Shown here in pieces: positions 10,139 through 20,031 of a DNA stretch of 64,000 nt. The stretch comes from Bacteroidota bacterium (GTDB lineage Bacteria > Bacteroidota > Bacteroidia > Bacteroidales > Paludibacteraceae): contig JAJYBB010000011.1 of assembly GCA_021779195.1 (NCBI GenBank), positions 35,390 through 99,389 on the forward strand, written 5' to 3'. The notes under the pieces are model-generated. The model saw nothing but the letters and a program-made list of their open reading frames with translations, was not told where the DNA came from and did no database searches. Made by a program: the position numbers and the translations under genes. Within the stretch, counting starts at the first letter, position 1; every line of letters begins with the position of its first letter.

Positions 10139-10948
10139 TTAATTGCGCAACTCGCCACCACCAAATACACACGAACCGGTGATAAGAAGTTTTCGTGATT
10201 TATCAGTCGGTTCTACCGTTATTCTGTTGTCCTGAAAACCTCCGAAAACAGAGTCTAAATGCGTTTCGACGAACCAATCTTGAGGAACATAAATTGTTAT
10301 TCCTCCAAATACGGCATTTAATTCGAGTAAAGTTTCTCCCTCTGGTAAGTTTGTGCGCCGCAAATCCAAGGTTATTCCTCCAAATACGGCATTCAATTCT
10401 CCCCCTTTAAATTCAGGATCGAGAACGATATGATCGCCACTGCCAAAAATACTGTTTTTCGAAAAACCTCGATCGGTCGAAGCCCATTTTGATGCATTAT
10501 CATAACGGTTATATTTGCGATGATGCGCGTAATGACGGTTATGATCATAATGATGATTCCATTCGGAAAATCCCCAGTGAGAGCCGAATATACGTCCCGA
10601 AATAATTAGAATCCCGGCAACAATCAATAGCAAAGGCCAATATACATGGGTAAAATCGGCATGAATTCCAGGGAAATATGCTGGATATGCATCGATAAAC
10701 CTCGGTAGTAGAAAAAAACTTCCTATGAGTACCAAAATAGTTGCTGAAACAATTCGACGACGAAAATAATGCGTTATACCGATCACGAACAATAACATGG
10801 GCCACGATAAAATAATGGAACGAAGATTGGATGGAATGAACCCAAAATTGAAACCTAAAAATGCGATACCAAGCAACATTAAAAAAATACCAAATCCAAG
10901 ACCCTTGGAATAACCCGTGCGTAACGGGTCTTTTATTTCATTTTCCAT
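10139..10948 (-). CDS. LiaF-like / DUF5668 membrane protein
   Basis: Four N-terminal TM helices and a LiaF-like C-terminus with repeated ELNAVFGGITLDLR / ELNAVFGGITIYVP / LDSVFGGFQD. Confidence 0.8.
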   Translation of the reverse strand: MENEIKDPLRTGYSKGLGFGIFLMLLGIAFLGFNFGFIPSNLRSIILSWPMLLFVIGITHYFRRRIVSATILVLIGSFFLLPRFIDAYPAYFPGIHADFTHVYWPLLLIVAGILIISGRIFGSHWGFSEWNHHYDHNRHYAHHRKYNRYDNASKWASTDRGFSKNSIFGSGDHIVLDPEFKGGELNAVFGGITLDLRRTNLPEGETLLELNAVFGGITIYVPQDWFVETHLDSVFGGFQDNRITVEPTDKSRKLLITGSCVFGGGELRN

Positions 10949-10976
10949 AAAAAATAATTTTTATAAATTCATGCTG

Positions 10977-10984
10977 CAAAGATA
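10977..10984 (-). promoter_or_regulatory. Bacteroidetes -7 element (TATCTTTG on minus)
   Basis: CAAAGATA on + upstream of the LiaF-like gene. Confidence 0.5.
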
Positions 10985-11123
10985 GGTCGGCAAAGTAGTT
11001 CAAGGAAGAGAAAATCGATTAATAGCCGTAAAATTCCCGACGAAAAGTTACAAAGATGCCATAAATCAACTTATAAATAAGTTGATCACAAAGCCCAAAA
11101 GATGAAAAGAGTCTGGTGAATGG

Positions 11124-11543
11124 CTATTTTTTCAACAAATCTCGTATTTCGGCAAGCAGTTTTTCTTCATTTGAAGGTTCTACCGGTTTGGCGGGAGAAT
11201 CATTTTTCTTTTTCGATAAGGCATTAATACCTTTTACAAACAGAAAAATACAAAAAGCGACAATCAAGAAATCGAAGGTTACTTGTAGAAAATTGCCATA
11301 ATTTAAAGTTACAGCAGCTTTATGAACTCCATTTACCACCTCGGCAGGTTTCATTTCCCATTTTAAATCAAAGAAATTGACTCCACCAACCAATAGCCCG
11401 ATGGGGGGCATAATCACATCAGCCACCAATGAGGCAATGATTTTACCAAAGGCGCCTCCAATTATTACGCCGACAGCTAAATCGATAACGTTGCCACGCA
11501 TGGCAAAATCTTTAAATTCCTTGATAATACTCATACAATTCAA
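11124..11543 (-). CDS. mscL: Large-conductance mechanosensitive channel MscL
   Basis: [42 protein letters not shown]; start possibly 11534. Confidence 0.96.
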   Translation of the reverse strand: MNCMSIIKEFKDFAMRGNVIDLAVGVIIGGAFGKIIASLVADVIMPPIGLLVGGVNFFDLKWEMKPAEVVNGVHKAAVTLNYGNFLQVTFDFLIVAFCIFLFVKGINALSKKKNDSPAKPVEPSNEEKLLAEIRDLLKK

Positions 11544-11612
11544 TTTTAAAAGGTTAGAATACTTTTTTCAATTTCAATGATATAGTCATTTGTTTTGATT
11601 TTATCAGTTTGG

Positions 11613-11620
11613 CAAAGATA
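11613..11620 (-). promoter_or_regulatory. Bacteroidetes -7 element (TATCTTTG on minus) for mscL
   Basis: CAAAGATA on + upstream of mscL. Confidence 0.5.
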
Positions 11621-11700
11621 TACAATTTTTTAAATACGTCAATTTAAAACTGAAGGTTGTGAAAGTTTTTGTATGTTTGATTTAAAGATAACTGAAGCAC

Positions 11701-14700
11701 TCAACGTTGTAAGGTTAATGAAACAAGTCCTATAATTACCTCGTTGGCAATGGGTTTGATACGAATCCATTTCAAATTTTTGGTTTTATTTAGTTGAAAA
11801 TCCAAAATCTCAGCGGCTCCTCCTTGAATTTGTCTTCCATATACTCCTTTAATATGGAGTAGACTTTCTAAATCATTGCTTATTTGCCCTGTTTTTAGAA
11901 CCAAACGATAAGGGCGCGGAGAATTTAATTTAAATGCTTTCCCATCCGCAAAGTAATCCTGCTCAATCGGGCACCAATTTTCAGGATTAACTAATTTGAG
12001 CGTGTCGGCTGTTCCATCGGCATACCCGGCGATGATGATTCCATTTGTAAAATGCGATTGCATTTGATTGGTGCTACCTGCTAAAAGTAAATATGCATTT
12101 GACGCCGAACCGGTAAGGTGAATGGATATTTCGTGGGGATAATTATCCCATAGCGAAGTAAATACAATATTTTTTCCTTCTGATTTTGATCGGAATGGAA
12201 TTTCTAAATTTGTTTTTATTAAGTCGTTATGCACCATTTTTCTTAATCCAGAATCATCAATTTCAGCCGTTTCTTTTGGGTGGCACCATTCGCCAATTCC
12301 TTGTGTCGGGATTTCCAAGGAGGTATAGGGTGGGCGCGGAGTGAGGTATTTATGTTTGAAAATATTGATAATGGAATCGTTTAATATAGAATCAATATCA
12401 ATTGCTTGGCAGGTCCAAGGTTGTACGTGAGAAAACGAAGTTGCTTTATGATTTTCATGTGTTTCAATTTTTATGTTTATGGGTTGCCACCATTTGAATT
12501 GTCCCTGAGCAAGCTGAACGAAATAACTATGGTGTCCAGTTAATGAATTCATTTTACCAGTAATTTCGTGTTTTGAAATCGAAGGATTGTTCCATATTTT
12601 TTCAGGATCGTACAATTTTAAAATTAAATTTCGAGAGTCGAATTTAAAGAGTAGTTCACTCGAAACGTTGAACTCAGGGAAAATATTGTGAAGGGGTTTC
12701 CCTTTCCAAATTATCTGAATATGTATGTTCTTTTTTGCAGGAATTTTAAGTTCAATCATCGGATAGCCATTTGCCGCATTTATTGTTTTCCAGCTTGACG
12801 GCTTATGGTTTATTGAAATTGAACGAATACTGTCAGATATAGCTCTCAATATAAGATTTATAGATAGTTTTTTTTCGAATGATTGTTTGATTTCATATTC
12901 TTCAGTCTGTTTATGTTTTCGAAATTGGAATTGAATATCTGGTGTTTCAATTGAAGCATGATCCCAACTGTCAGGAAATCCGGGACGTATATTCAGTTCT
13001 CCATTCAAAGCATCAGGAACAATGCCATATAACCCTTGAACCAATGCGCGTGAAAGTACTCCTATCGGATCGCCGAAATCGCGATAACATTCTCCTCGGG
13101 CGGCATCGTAATAACTTATTTGACCAATATTTCCAGGACTTCCGCCCAGATACATGCCGTCTAAGATAGAACTCTTTAATAGTTTGAAAGCTTCTTCATT
13201 TCTACCAGAAAGCCAATAAGCGAGAGCAGTGTGCATTACTTCGGCAAAAACTACGTTGTTAGTCGACCAGCAGTAAGGCATCCAATTGGTTGTTGAAAGC
13301 GTGGCATATCCTTCATCTTTTAATCCATTGGCTTTTACGGGAATATGCGGAATTTCAGTATCGACATATCGGGTCGCCTCGTAAGCTTGAAACGGATCGG
13401 CTGTTTCAGAATCGATTGCATGATAAATTGTCCACAGTGCTGCATCTTTGTGTAAAAGTTTATTTCCCATAAAATCCTGAAATTCAGCCCAATGACCTTC
13501 TGAGGTCAGCCAAAGTCGGTTATTCAAGGCGTTTAAAATTTTGTCAGCTTCATTTTGATAAACTTTTGGATTTTCGCCAATTTTTTTGGCGATTTCGGCT
13601 GCTATCTTGTTTGCGCGGTAATTGTAAGCCGAGGCATGTGTTACGGCACCGCTGTTATAGTAAAGTCCATCGCTTGCCCAAATGCAGCAATATGCATCGT
13701 ACAGCCCATCATCATCGGGATCAAAATTCCGTTTTTCCCAAGCTAAATGCCGTACCAAAGCAGGCCATATTTTGCGAGCGTAATTAAGGTCGCCGGTCCA
13801 ATTGAGATGCCAAAGTAACTCATCGATAAATACCAGGTTCATATCATAATGATGCATTTTGGTATTATCGTATGGATTTCGGCAAATATAACCGTTGCTG
13901 TACATTTGAGTTCCCCAACTTTCTTCGGCTCTTGCCAGATTTTGCTTCTCATCTTGATTGGGATGCGGTTTTACGGGAGGAACTTCTGTTACTTGCGATG
14001 CGATATATGCATTAAAATGTGAGCGGGATCTATCATGCCAGCCCAACGCATCACCCACATAAGCTGCCCGCCATCCGGTGAGCGGCATACGCCATCCTAC
14101 CGCACCATGAAGCCAAACTTGTCCATTCCAAATGCCATCGGCAGCAACCGACAGGGTAGATCCAAGCGTGTTGAAATATGGATCGGGAGTGTTTATTTTT
14201 AATTGTCCGGCTAATTTTTCCCTGTCGAATTCAGATGTATTAAAAATATTAGATAAATTATTGTATACCATTGAATTATTCTTATTTGGAACTTGAATGG
14301 CAAAATAGTAAGTCTGATTTTTTTTTAATAACAGATCACCTGCTAAAGCTGGCAATGCCGTTATTTTAAGTTTCGATTCAAAAGGAAATGATCCGATTAA
14401 TTTCTTATCTAATTTTAAACCAAATGAAACATTGAAATTGTTATTGTCGATATTGAATTGATTACCAACGCAATATTCAGGTTTGAGATCAAAGCAATCG
14501 GGAGGATCGACACCCATATCGCCATCGCGGCTAAACCGTTTATCGGCACAACCACCAAACTGCCATTTCAGATGAAGGTTAGAGGGAATCTCTCCGGTTT
14601 CAATTTTTAGAATTATCCCTTCGGCTTCGCTCATGGCTAAAGCAGTTATTTTTAACAATCCGGAATGTAAAATCGGATCTGAAATAGAATAAATTCTGGA

Positions 14701-15072
14701 ACCGGCTCGATATCGACACACAATGTTTTTGGCCTTATTCAACGAAATTTCTGAATGTAAATCGCCAATTTGGAAACTTAAATTTCCGCCCATATGAGGT
14801 AAATACAATGCAAATTCAGGGACATCACTTGTTTCAACTCTGAATCCTGAATGCGTTCCGTAGAGTGCCCGATTGTATTTTTTGTCTCCATTTGTAATTA
14901 CAAAATCTTCTCCATCAGGTTTATATCTAAGTTCTCTGCGGGCAGGCTGTTTGTTTTCCGAAATGAGTTGATTCAATTCAGGATCGAATACCAATTTTTT
15001 ATTGGTATGCTGCGCTGATAAAAAAATGCTTATAAAGGAACCAAGGATGATAATCGCTGATTTTATTGACAT
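11701..15072 (-). CDS. DUF4450 domain-containing putative glycoside hydrolase
   Basis: GDKKYNRALYGTHSGFRVETSDVPEFALYLPHMGGNLSFQIG; (alpha/alpha)6-like central region (WHDRSRSHFNAY, WNLTGDLNYARKIWPALVRHLAWEKRNFDPDDDGLYDAY). Met at 15072 (MSIKSAII signal peptide) preferred over 15108. Confidence 0.8.
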   Translation of the reverse strand: MSIKSAIIILGSFISIFLSAQHTNKKLVFDPELNQLISENKQPARRELRYKPDGEDFVITNGDKKYNRALYGTHSGFRVETSDVPEFALYLPHMGGNLSFQIGDLHSEISLNKAKNIVCRYRAGSRIYSISDPILHSGLLKITALAMSEAEGIILKIETGEIPSNLHLKWQFGGCADKRFSRDGDMGVDPPDCFDLKPEYCVGNQFNIDNNNFNVSFGLKLDKKLIGSFPFESKLKITALPALAGDLLLKKNQTYYFAIQVPNKNNSMVYNNLSNIFNTSEFDREKLAGQLKINTPDPYFNTLGSTLSVAADGIWNGQVWLHGAVGWRMPLTGWRAAYVGDALGWHDRSRSHFNAYIASQVTEVPPVKPHPNQDEKQNLARAEESWGTQMYSNGYICRNPYDNTKMHHYDMNLVFIDELLWHLNWTGDLNYARKIWPALVRHLAWEKRNFDPDDDGLYDAYCCIWASDGLYYNSGAVTHASAYNYRANKIAAEIAKKIGENPKVYQNEADKILNALNNRLWLTSEGHWAEFQDFMGNKLLHKDAALWTIYHAIDSETADPFQAYEATRYVDTEIPHIPVKANGLKDEGYATLSTTNWMPYCWSTNNVVFAEVMHTALAYWLSGRNEEAFKLLKSSILDGMYLGGSPGNIGQISYYDAARGECYRDFGDPIGVLSRALVQGLYGIVPDALNGELNIRPGFPDSWDHASIETPDIQFQFRKHKQTEEYEIKQSFEKKLSINLILRAISDSIRSISINHKPSSWKTINAANGYPMIELKIPAKKNIHIQIIWKGKPLHNIFPEFNVSSELLFKFDSRNLILKLYDPEKIWNNPSISKHEITGKMNSLTGHHSYFVQLAQGQFKWWQPINIKIETHENHKATSFSHVQPWTCQAIDIDSILNDSIINIFKHKYLTPRPPYTSLEIPTQGIGEWCHPKETAEIDDSGLRKMVHNDLIKTNLEIPFRSKSEGKNIVFTSLWDNYPHEISIHLTGSASNAYLLLAGSTNQMQSHFTNGIIIAGYADGTADTLKLVNPENWCPIEQDYFADGKAFKLNSPRPYRLVLKTGQISNDLESLLHIKGVYGRQIQGGAAEILDFQLNKTKNLKWIRIKPIANEVIIGLVSLTLQR

Positions 15073-15152
15073 AATGTACGTTTCAAATGATAGAAAATGG
15101 ATATACAAGATTTCTAAACGATTGGAAGTCTTTTTTGGTATATAACGTTGAT

Positions 15153-16868
15153 TTATTCAGCTATTTTATAGTGGATAAACCAGTTATCGAGACTTGCTTT
15201 TAGCGATGAAGAAACGGCAGTTCCATTACCATTCGTATATTTTGCTCCTATTTTGTCGGCCCATGTGTCCTGCACCGAAGATCCCCAAAGATTACCCGGA
15301 TTATCGCTTCCAGTCAAGCCAATCCAATGCGAAGCCCAACTTCTATCGGATGTGGCACTCCATCGTCGTGCCATGCGATTCATGGCATAATAGGCTTTAC
15401 CTTCACCTGCAAACTCGAGACAGGTTTCTTCTACAACGAGCGAGTCTAATCGGCGCATATTCACTAAGGTATCCATTGCTGAAGCTGAATTGATGGCAAA
15501 ATTACCTACGGCATCCAATCCTACACGTCCTCTGATTCCACGGTTTGCCATCTCGCTGGTTGAAGATGTACGGTACAAACAGGATGGATAATCTGAGAAA
15601 GGAGGATTGAATTGTCCTAATTTTGCGTTGTAATAGGACCCAACGCCATCGTTCAAAAATGCCAACGCTTCCTGAAAATGTCCCATGCCGATAAGTGCTT
15701 CTACCAAAAATAAGTGGACTTCAGCTGCACGATAAAGGCTAATTAATACATCATTGGTATAAATTTTATCAGAGCTTAAATTGGCTGGTAAAAATTTATA
15801 TAACACCGTATTTCCATTTTGTTGATTATATGTAACTCCTGATCCCCTGTATTTATCACCCGGTAATCCTGCCATGGTTTGTGTAGCAAACCGGTTTATA
15901 GCAACCGTTGTAGGACGCAGAAAGTATTCGTTTGGATAAGTACTTGAATAATAATCGATGTAACGATTAGTTTGATGCAATGAGTAGTCATAAAACTGAA
16001 CGCAAATATGTTCTTTTCGGGTAAAAGAGTATCCAAATTGCTTCCATTCGCCATTATACTCGCTGAGATTTAATTGATATGAAGCTTCATTTTCGCCGCC
16101 TCTTTTAATAATTGCAATGCAATTATCTTTTACTTTCTGATAATCATTTTTATATAAATATAATTCAGCCAAAAGTACTTCTTTAGGGGGACAAATTCTA
16201 TCCCAAGAAAGGGAAGTCGGCGATTGTCCTTGCCCTGGAAACAACTCTGTTGACCAAACAACATTTCCTGTCCCATCGATTCCGTTTGTTCCTACTTCAA
16301 TTAAATCAATACATTTAGAAATGAGATCGTCGAATTTCAATACGGGATATTTAGAGATATCGCCGTAAGAAGTTACCGGTTCGTCAAAATAAACTGCTTC
16401 ACCGTAAATTTTTGCCAGCATCAAGTAAGCCCATGCTTTATACCGAAGTGCTCCGCCTACAAGGCCTTTGAATGTGGTACTTGATATTGAAGTAGAATCT
16501 TTTTTTCGGTATGCGAAAATATGTTCTAAGTAATCGTTGGCATTCATTATCACATTGTAATATCCTTTTGGGCTTGCAAAGCCATTGTTCGTAAGGTCAT
16601 CGTGGTTATAAACCGACCAGATTTCGCGGGGTGCATTGGGAGTAGGTTCAAGCAAATCGCCGCGCAAGCCTTCTAAAAAAGAAGCTTGGTCGGAAACGGC
16701 TTGTACCGAAGCGGCTAACCCCATGAATCCGGAATAAAGTTCGGTATAATCGCCAACGTAATTTTTTTCGAGTAATATCTCAGAAGTGTCGGGATTAAAA
16801 AAATCTTTACATCCACTCAATGTAAACATTAAACCGAGCGATAAGATTGAATATAGTAACTTTTTCAT
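15153..16868 (-). CDS. SusD/RagB family nutrient-binding lipoprotein
   Basis: Lipobox LSGCKDFF; SusD-like helical pattern. Confidence 0.85.
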   Translation of the reverse strand: MKKLLYSILSLGLMFTLSGCKDFFNPDTSEILLEKNYVGDYTELYSGFMGLAASVQAVSDQASFLEGLRGDLLEPTPNAPREIWSVYNHDDLTNNGFASPKGYYNVIMNANDYLEHIFAYRKKDSTSISSTTFKGLVGGALRYKAWAYLMLAKIYGEAVYFDEPVTSYGDISKYPVLKFDDLISKCIDLIEVGTNGIDGTGNVVWSTELFPGQGQSPTSLSWDRICPPKEVLLAELYLYKNDYQKVKDNCIAIIKRGGENEASYQLNLSEYNGEWKQFGYSFTRKEHICVQFYDYSLHQTNRYIDYYSSTYPNEYFLRPTTVAINRFATQTMAGLPGDKYRGSGVTYNQQNGNTVLYKFLPANLSSDKIYTNDVLISLYRAAEVHLFLVEALIGMGHFQEALAFLNDGVGSYYNAKLGQFNPPFSDYPSCLYRTSSTSEMANRGIRGRVGLDAVGNFAINSASAMDTLVNMRRLDSLVVEETCLEFAGEGKAYYAMNRMARRWSATSDRSWASHWIGLTGSDNPGNLWGSSVQDTWADKIGAKYTNGNGTAVSSSLKASLDNWFIHYKIAE

Positions 16869-16878
16869 TTTCCTTTTA

Positions 16879-19800
16879 TTATAAATTAATATTAAAACCT
16901 AATTTGAATGTACGTGCTAAGGGTGCTTTGGCATAATCGAATCCTCGTAAAGATGAATCGTAAGAGTACATTGTTTCCGGGTCTAAACCTAAATAATTAG
17001 TGATTGTAAATAAGTTTTCGCCTGATATATAGACGGTTGTTCCACCCATAAAATTAAATTGATAGCTTAATGTCAGCTCTTTAAGTTTCATGTAGGAAGC
17101 GTTTTCTATCCACCGATCTGAAAAACTATTGTTTCCCATAGGATCGCCAAAGGCGGCTCGGGGCATATTGGTTATCTGACCTTCGCTCATCCATCGATGA
17201 TTCACAGAAATCAATTGGTTGCTAAAATCGCTCATCGATTCCATACTTTGACGAACGGCATTAAACATTGAATTACCTAAACTGTATCCAAAATTGGCAG
17301 AAAGTTCAAATCCTTTATACTGAATTTTAGTATAAACGTTTCCGAAGAATGAAGGATTGGCATTTCCAAGAATTACTCGGTCGCGGTCATCAATGATACC
17401 ATCGTGATTTTGATCTACAAAATGTATATCTCCTGCTGCAAATGAATTGCCAGAAGCGGTTTTAAGATTTGCTGCTGCAGCTTGAGCGGCAGTCGAAAAC
17501 ACCGGATTTGTTTTGTCGGTTTGTAAACCGTAAAAACTATACAAAGGTTTACCAACTTGCGTAATCAGCGAGGAGCCATCCGAAAGGTTTGATATAATAC
17601 TTTGCTGATTTCCTAGTGATAATACGGTATTGGTGTTTGATGAGATCGTACCGCCGATATACCATTTCAAGGTTTTTGTTTGTATAGCTGCATATTGAGC
17701 TGCTAATTCAAAACCTTTGTTATTGGCCGATGCAGCATTGTCAAACATAAAATCAGTTCCATATGCTGCTGAAATTGAAACCGGCATGATCAGATTGCTA
17801 TTTTTTGTATCATACACATCTGCCGTGATATCGAGGCTGTTGTTAAATAATGAAATATCGGTTCCAAGGTTCACGGTTTGATTAAGTTCCGGAACGATTT
17901 TCGTATTGGGAATACCAGCTCTAACTAAACCTGAAAGTTCGCGATAAGCTTTATTTATGTAATAATACTTACTCATTGAAGATGAAAACCTGCTGTTCCC
18001 AGTTGAAGCATATTCAGCTCTTAATGTGAATTTATCAATCCAATCAACATCTTTTAAAATTGAATTTTTTGTCATCCAAGCAGCATTTACCGAAGGATAG
18101 GTTTGGAAAAGCGAAGCATCAGTACCTGTGGATGAAGAAGCATCAACCGCTACATTAGCTCCCACGGCGAGTTGATGGTTATAAATATAGTTGGCATTGA
18201 AAAAGAAATCGACCCAGTTCCAACCATTTTCGTAGCCGTAATAATTCCTGCTCGAAGAGGTTACATATCCTAATGTTTGGTAAAAATCGTTTGCCGTATT
18301 TATACCAGTTCCTGCATCATACGAGCTGTGATTCATCGAGGTTTGAGCACCTATTGAAGCGCTGAACTGATGAATGTCGTTAAAGGTTTTATTATAATTG
18401 GCATTTAAGTTGAAATACGTATTGTAGGTTATTCCTTGAGCCGATCGTACTGTGTTGTTTGCTAACTGATTATCGAGAGGCATGATGCTCAGTTGAGTAA
18501 CTCCGGGAACAAACATATTTTGACGGCTAAAATAATAGTACAATCCCATTAAACCATTCACTTGTATTTCGTTGTTCACTTTCCAGTTTAATCCGGCATT
18601 TATCTGAATATCGTAATCGTGTTCATTAGCGTTAACTGTATTGACCAATGCCAGTGGATTACTTACTAAATTGTTTTCAATTAGAGTTCCATCAGAATTT
18701 CGTATCACTGCATAATCCGGCAAAAGGTTGTTATTGGCATCTTTTTCGTAAGATGAGAAAAGGGGACCTTTTTTCATGGCTGCCAATATCGGGTTTGTAT
18801 ATTCAAGCATACCTTGTTCTTGCATATTGTAGTTCAAGTAAGACATCATGATAGACGAATTGAAAGTGATGGTTCTACTTAAATTTACATCTGAATTCAG
18901 ACGTGCATAGTATTTTGAATAATCGGTTCCAATAATTTGACCGCCCATATTTTGATATCCAATTGATAAATCGTATTTTGCGATGGCATCTCCTCCCTTA
19001 ATTTTTAACACATTGTCGGTAGTAAACCCGGGTGAATAAATAAGATTCTGCCAGTTTGTGTTATTATTATAAAGATATTTGTAATAATAATTTTGATCAT
19101 CGATGAGAAATGGGAATAAAGTCAGAATATTTGCCATATCAGCGTATTTAGTTAACGCCACGTTGCCGATATAACTTTTATAATCATTAACACCCATTAC
19201 CGGCAAGGTCGATTGGTTCAAATTCACTCCGAACTGTGAACTGAAAGCCACTTTTGTATCCATGTCAATGGCTTTATCCGTTTCTATTAATATCACTCCG
19301 TTTGATCCTAACGAGCCATAAGCCGTTGCATCCGATCCTTTTAAAACCGTTATATTCTGAATGTCGCGTGGATTGATCGGGTTAAAAATGCTTTTTGAAA
19401 AACCTCCGATAATGCCCGATTCACTCATGTCGGGCATATATGGAACTCCGTTTACAACAATTAAAGGAGATGCATTAGCTGAAAGTGTGTTAGCTCCTCG
19501 AAGTTGGAAAAAACTTCCTTCGCCCGGCATACCGCTTTTGTCGATAACCTGAAGTCCCGGAATTTTTGCCAATACTTGTTCGATGCTATTGTCGGAATAG
19601 GCAATATCGTTTTTTTGGACAGAAAATAGATTTGTCTGTTTTTCCCGTATATTAGTTTCTCCTTTAAACGGCAGAATCATATTTTCAGCATATCCCGCTT
19701 TGTCTGAAGGAATTAAAATTATTTTGATATTTGTTCTTCCGTCAATTGGTTGCACATTTGTATAATATCCAGGCAGCCAAATACTTACTTCGCCTTCGAG

Positions 19801-20010
19801 TGAGCTGATATTTGTAGTAAATTGACCGCTTTGATCAGTTTTTACTGAGGTGGTCAAACCTGTGATGCTCACTATGGCGCCTTCGAGTGGTTTATTATTA
19901 TAAGGCTCTAACACTACACCCTTAATAGTGTAGCTTTTTGTTTGTGCAAAACCTGCCATTACACTGCAAATCAAAGCAATACATAATGTTGCTATTTTGA
20001 ATTTATTCAT
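16879..20010 (-). CDS. SusC/RagA family TonB-linked outer-membrane protein
   Basis: CarboxypepD_reg-like N-terminus, plug (IPGLQVIDKSGMPGEGSFFQLRGANTLSANASPLIVVNGVPY), C-terminal LARTFKLGFNINL. Confidence 0.95.
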   Translation of the reverse strand: MNKFKIATLCIALICSVMAGFAQTKSYTIKGVVLEPYNNKPLEGAIVSITGLTTSVKTDQSGQFTTNISSLEGEVSIWLPGYYTNVQPIDGRTNIKIILIPSDKAGYAENMILPFKGETNIREKQTNLFSVQKNDIAYSDNSIEQVLAKIPGLQVIDKSGMPGEGSFFQLRGANTLSANASPLIVVNGVPYMPDMSESGIIGGFSKSIFNPINPRDIQNITVLKGSDATAYGSLGSNGVILIETDKAIDMDTKVAFSSQFGVNLNQSTLPVMGVNDYKSYIGNVALTKYADMANILTLFPFLIDDQNYYYKYLYNNNTNWQNLIYSPGFTTDNVLKIKGGDAIAKYDLSIGYQNMGGQIIGTDYSKYYARLNSDVNLSRTITFNSSIMMSYLNYNMQEQGMLEYTNPILAAMKKGPLFSSYEKDANNNLLPDYAVIRNSDGTLIENNLVSNPLALVNTVNANEHDYDIQINAGLNWKVNNEIQVNGLMGLYYYFSRQNMFVPGVTQLSIMPLDNQLANNTVRSAQGITYNTYFNLNANYNKTFNDIHQFSASIGAQTSMNHSSYDAGTGINTANDFYQTLGYVTSSSRNYYGYENGWNWVDFFFNANYIYNHQLAVGANVAVDASSSTGTDASLFQTYPSVNAAWMTKNSILKDVDWIDKFTLRAEYASTGNSRFSSSMSKYYYINKAYRELSGLVRAGIPNTKIVPELNQTVNLGTDISLFNNSLDITADVYDTKNSNLIMPVSISAAYGTDFMFDNAASANNKGFELAAQYAAIQTKTLKWYIGGTISSNTNTVLSLGNQQSIISNLSDGSSLITQVGKPLYSFYGLQTDKTNPVFSTAAQAAAANLKTASGNSFAAGDIHFVDQNHDGIIDDRDRVILGNANPSFFGNVYTKIQYKGFELSANFGYSLGNSMFNAVRQSMESMSDFSNQLISVNHRWMSEGQITNMPRAAFGDPMGNNSFSDRWIENASYMKLKELTLSYQFNFMGGTTVYISGENLFTITNYLGLDPETMYSYDSSLRGFDYAKAPLARTFKLGFNINL

Positions 20011-20031
20011 TTCGTATCGGATTTTTAACGA

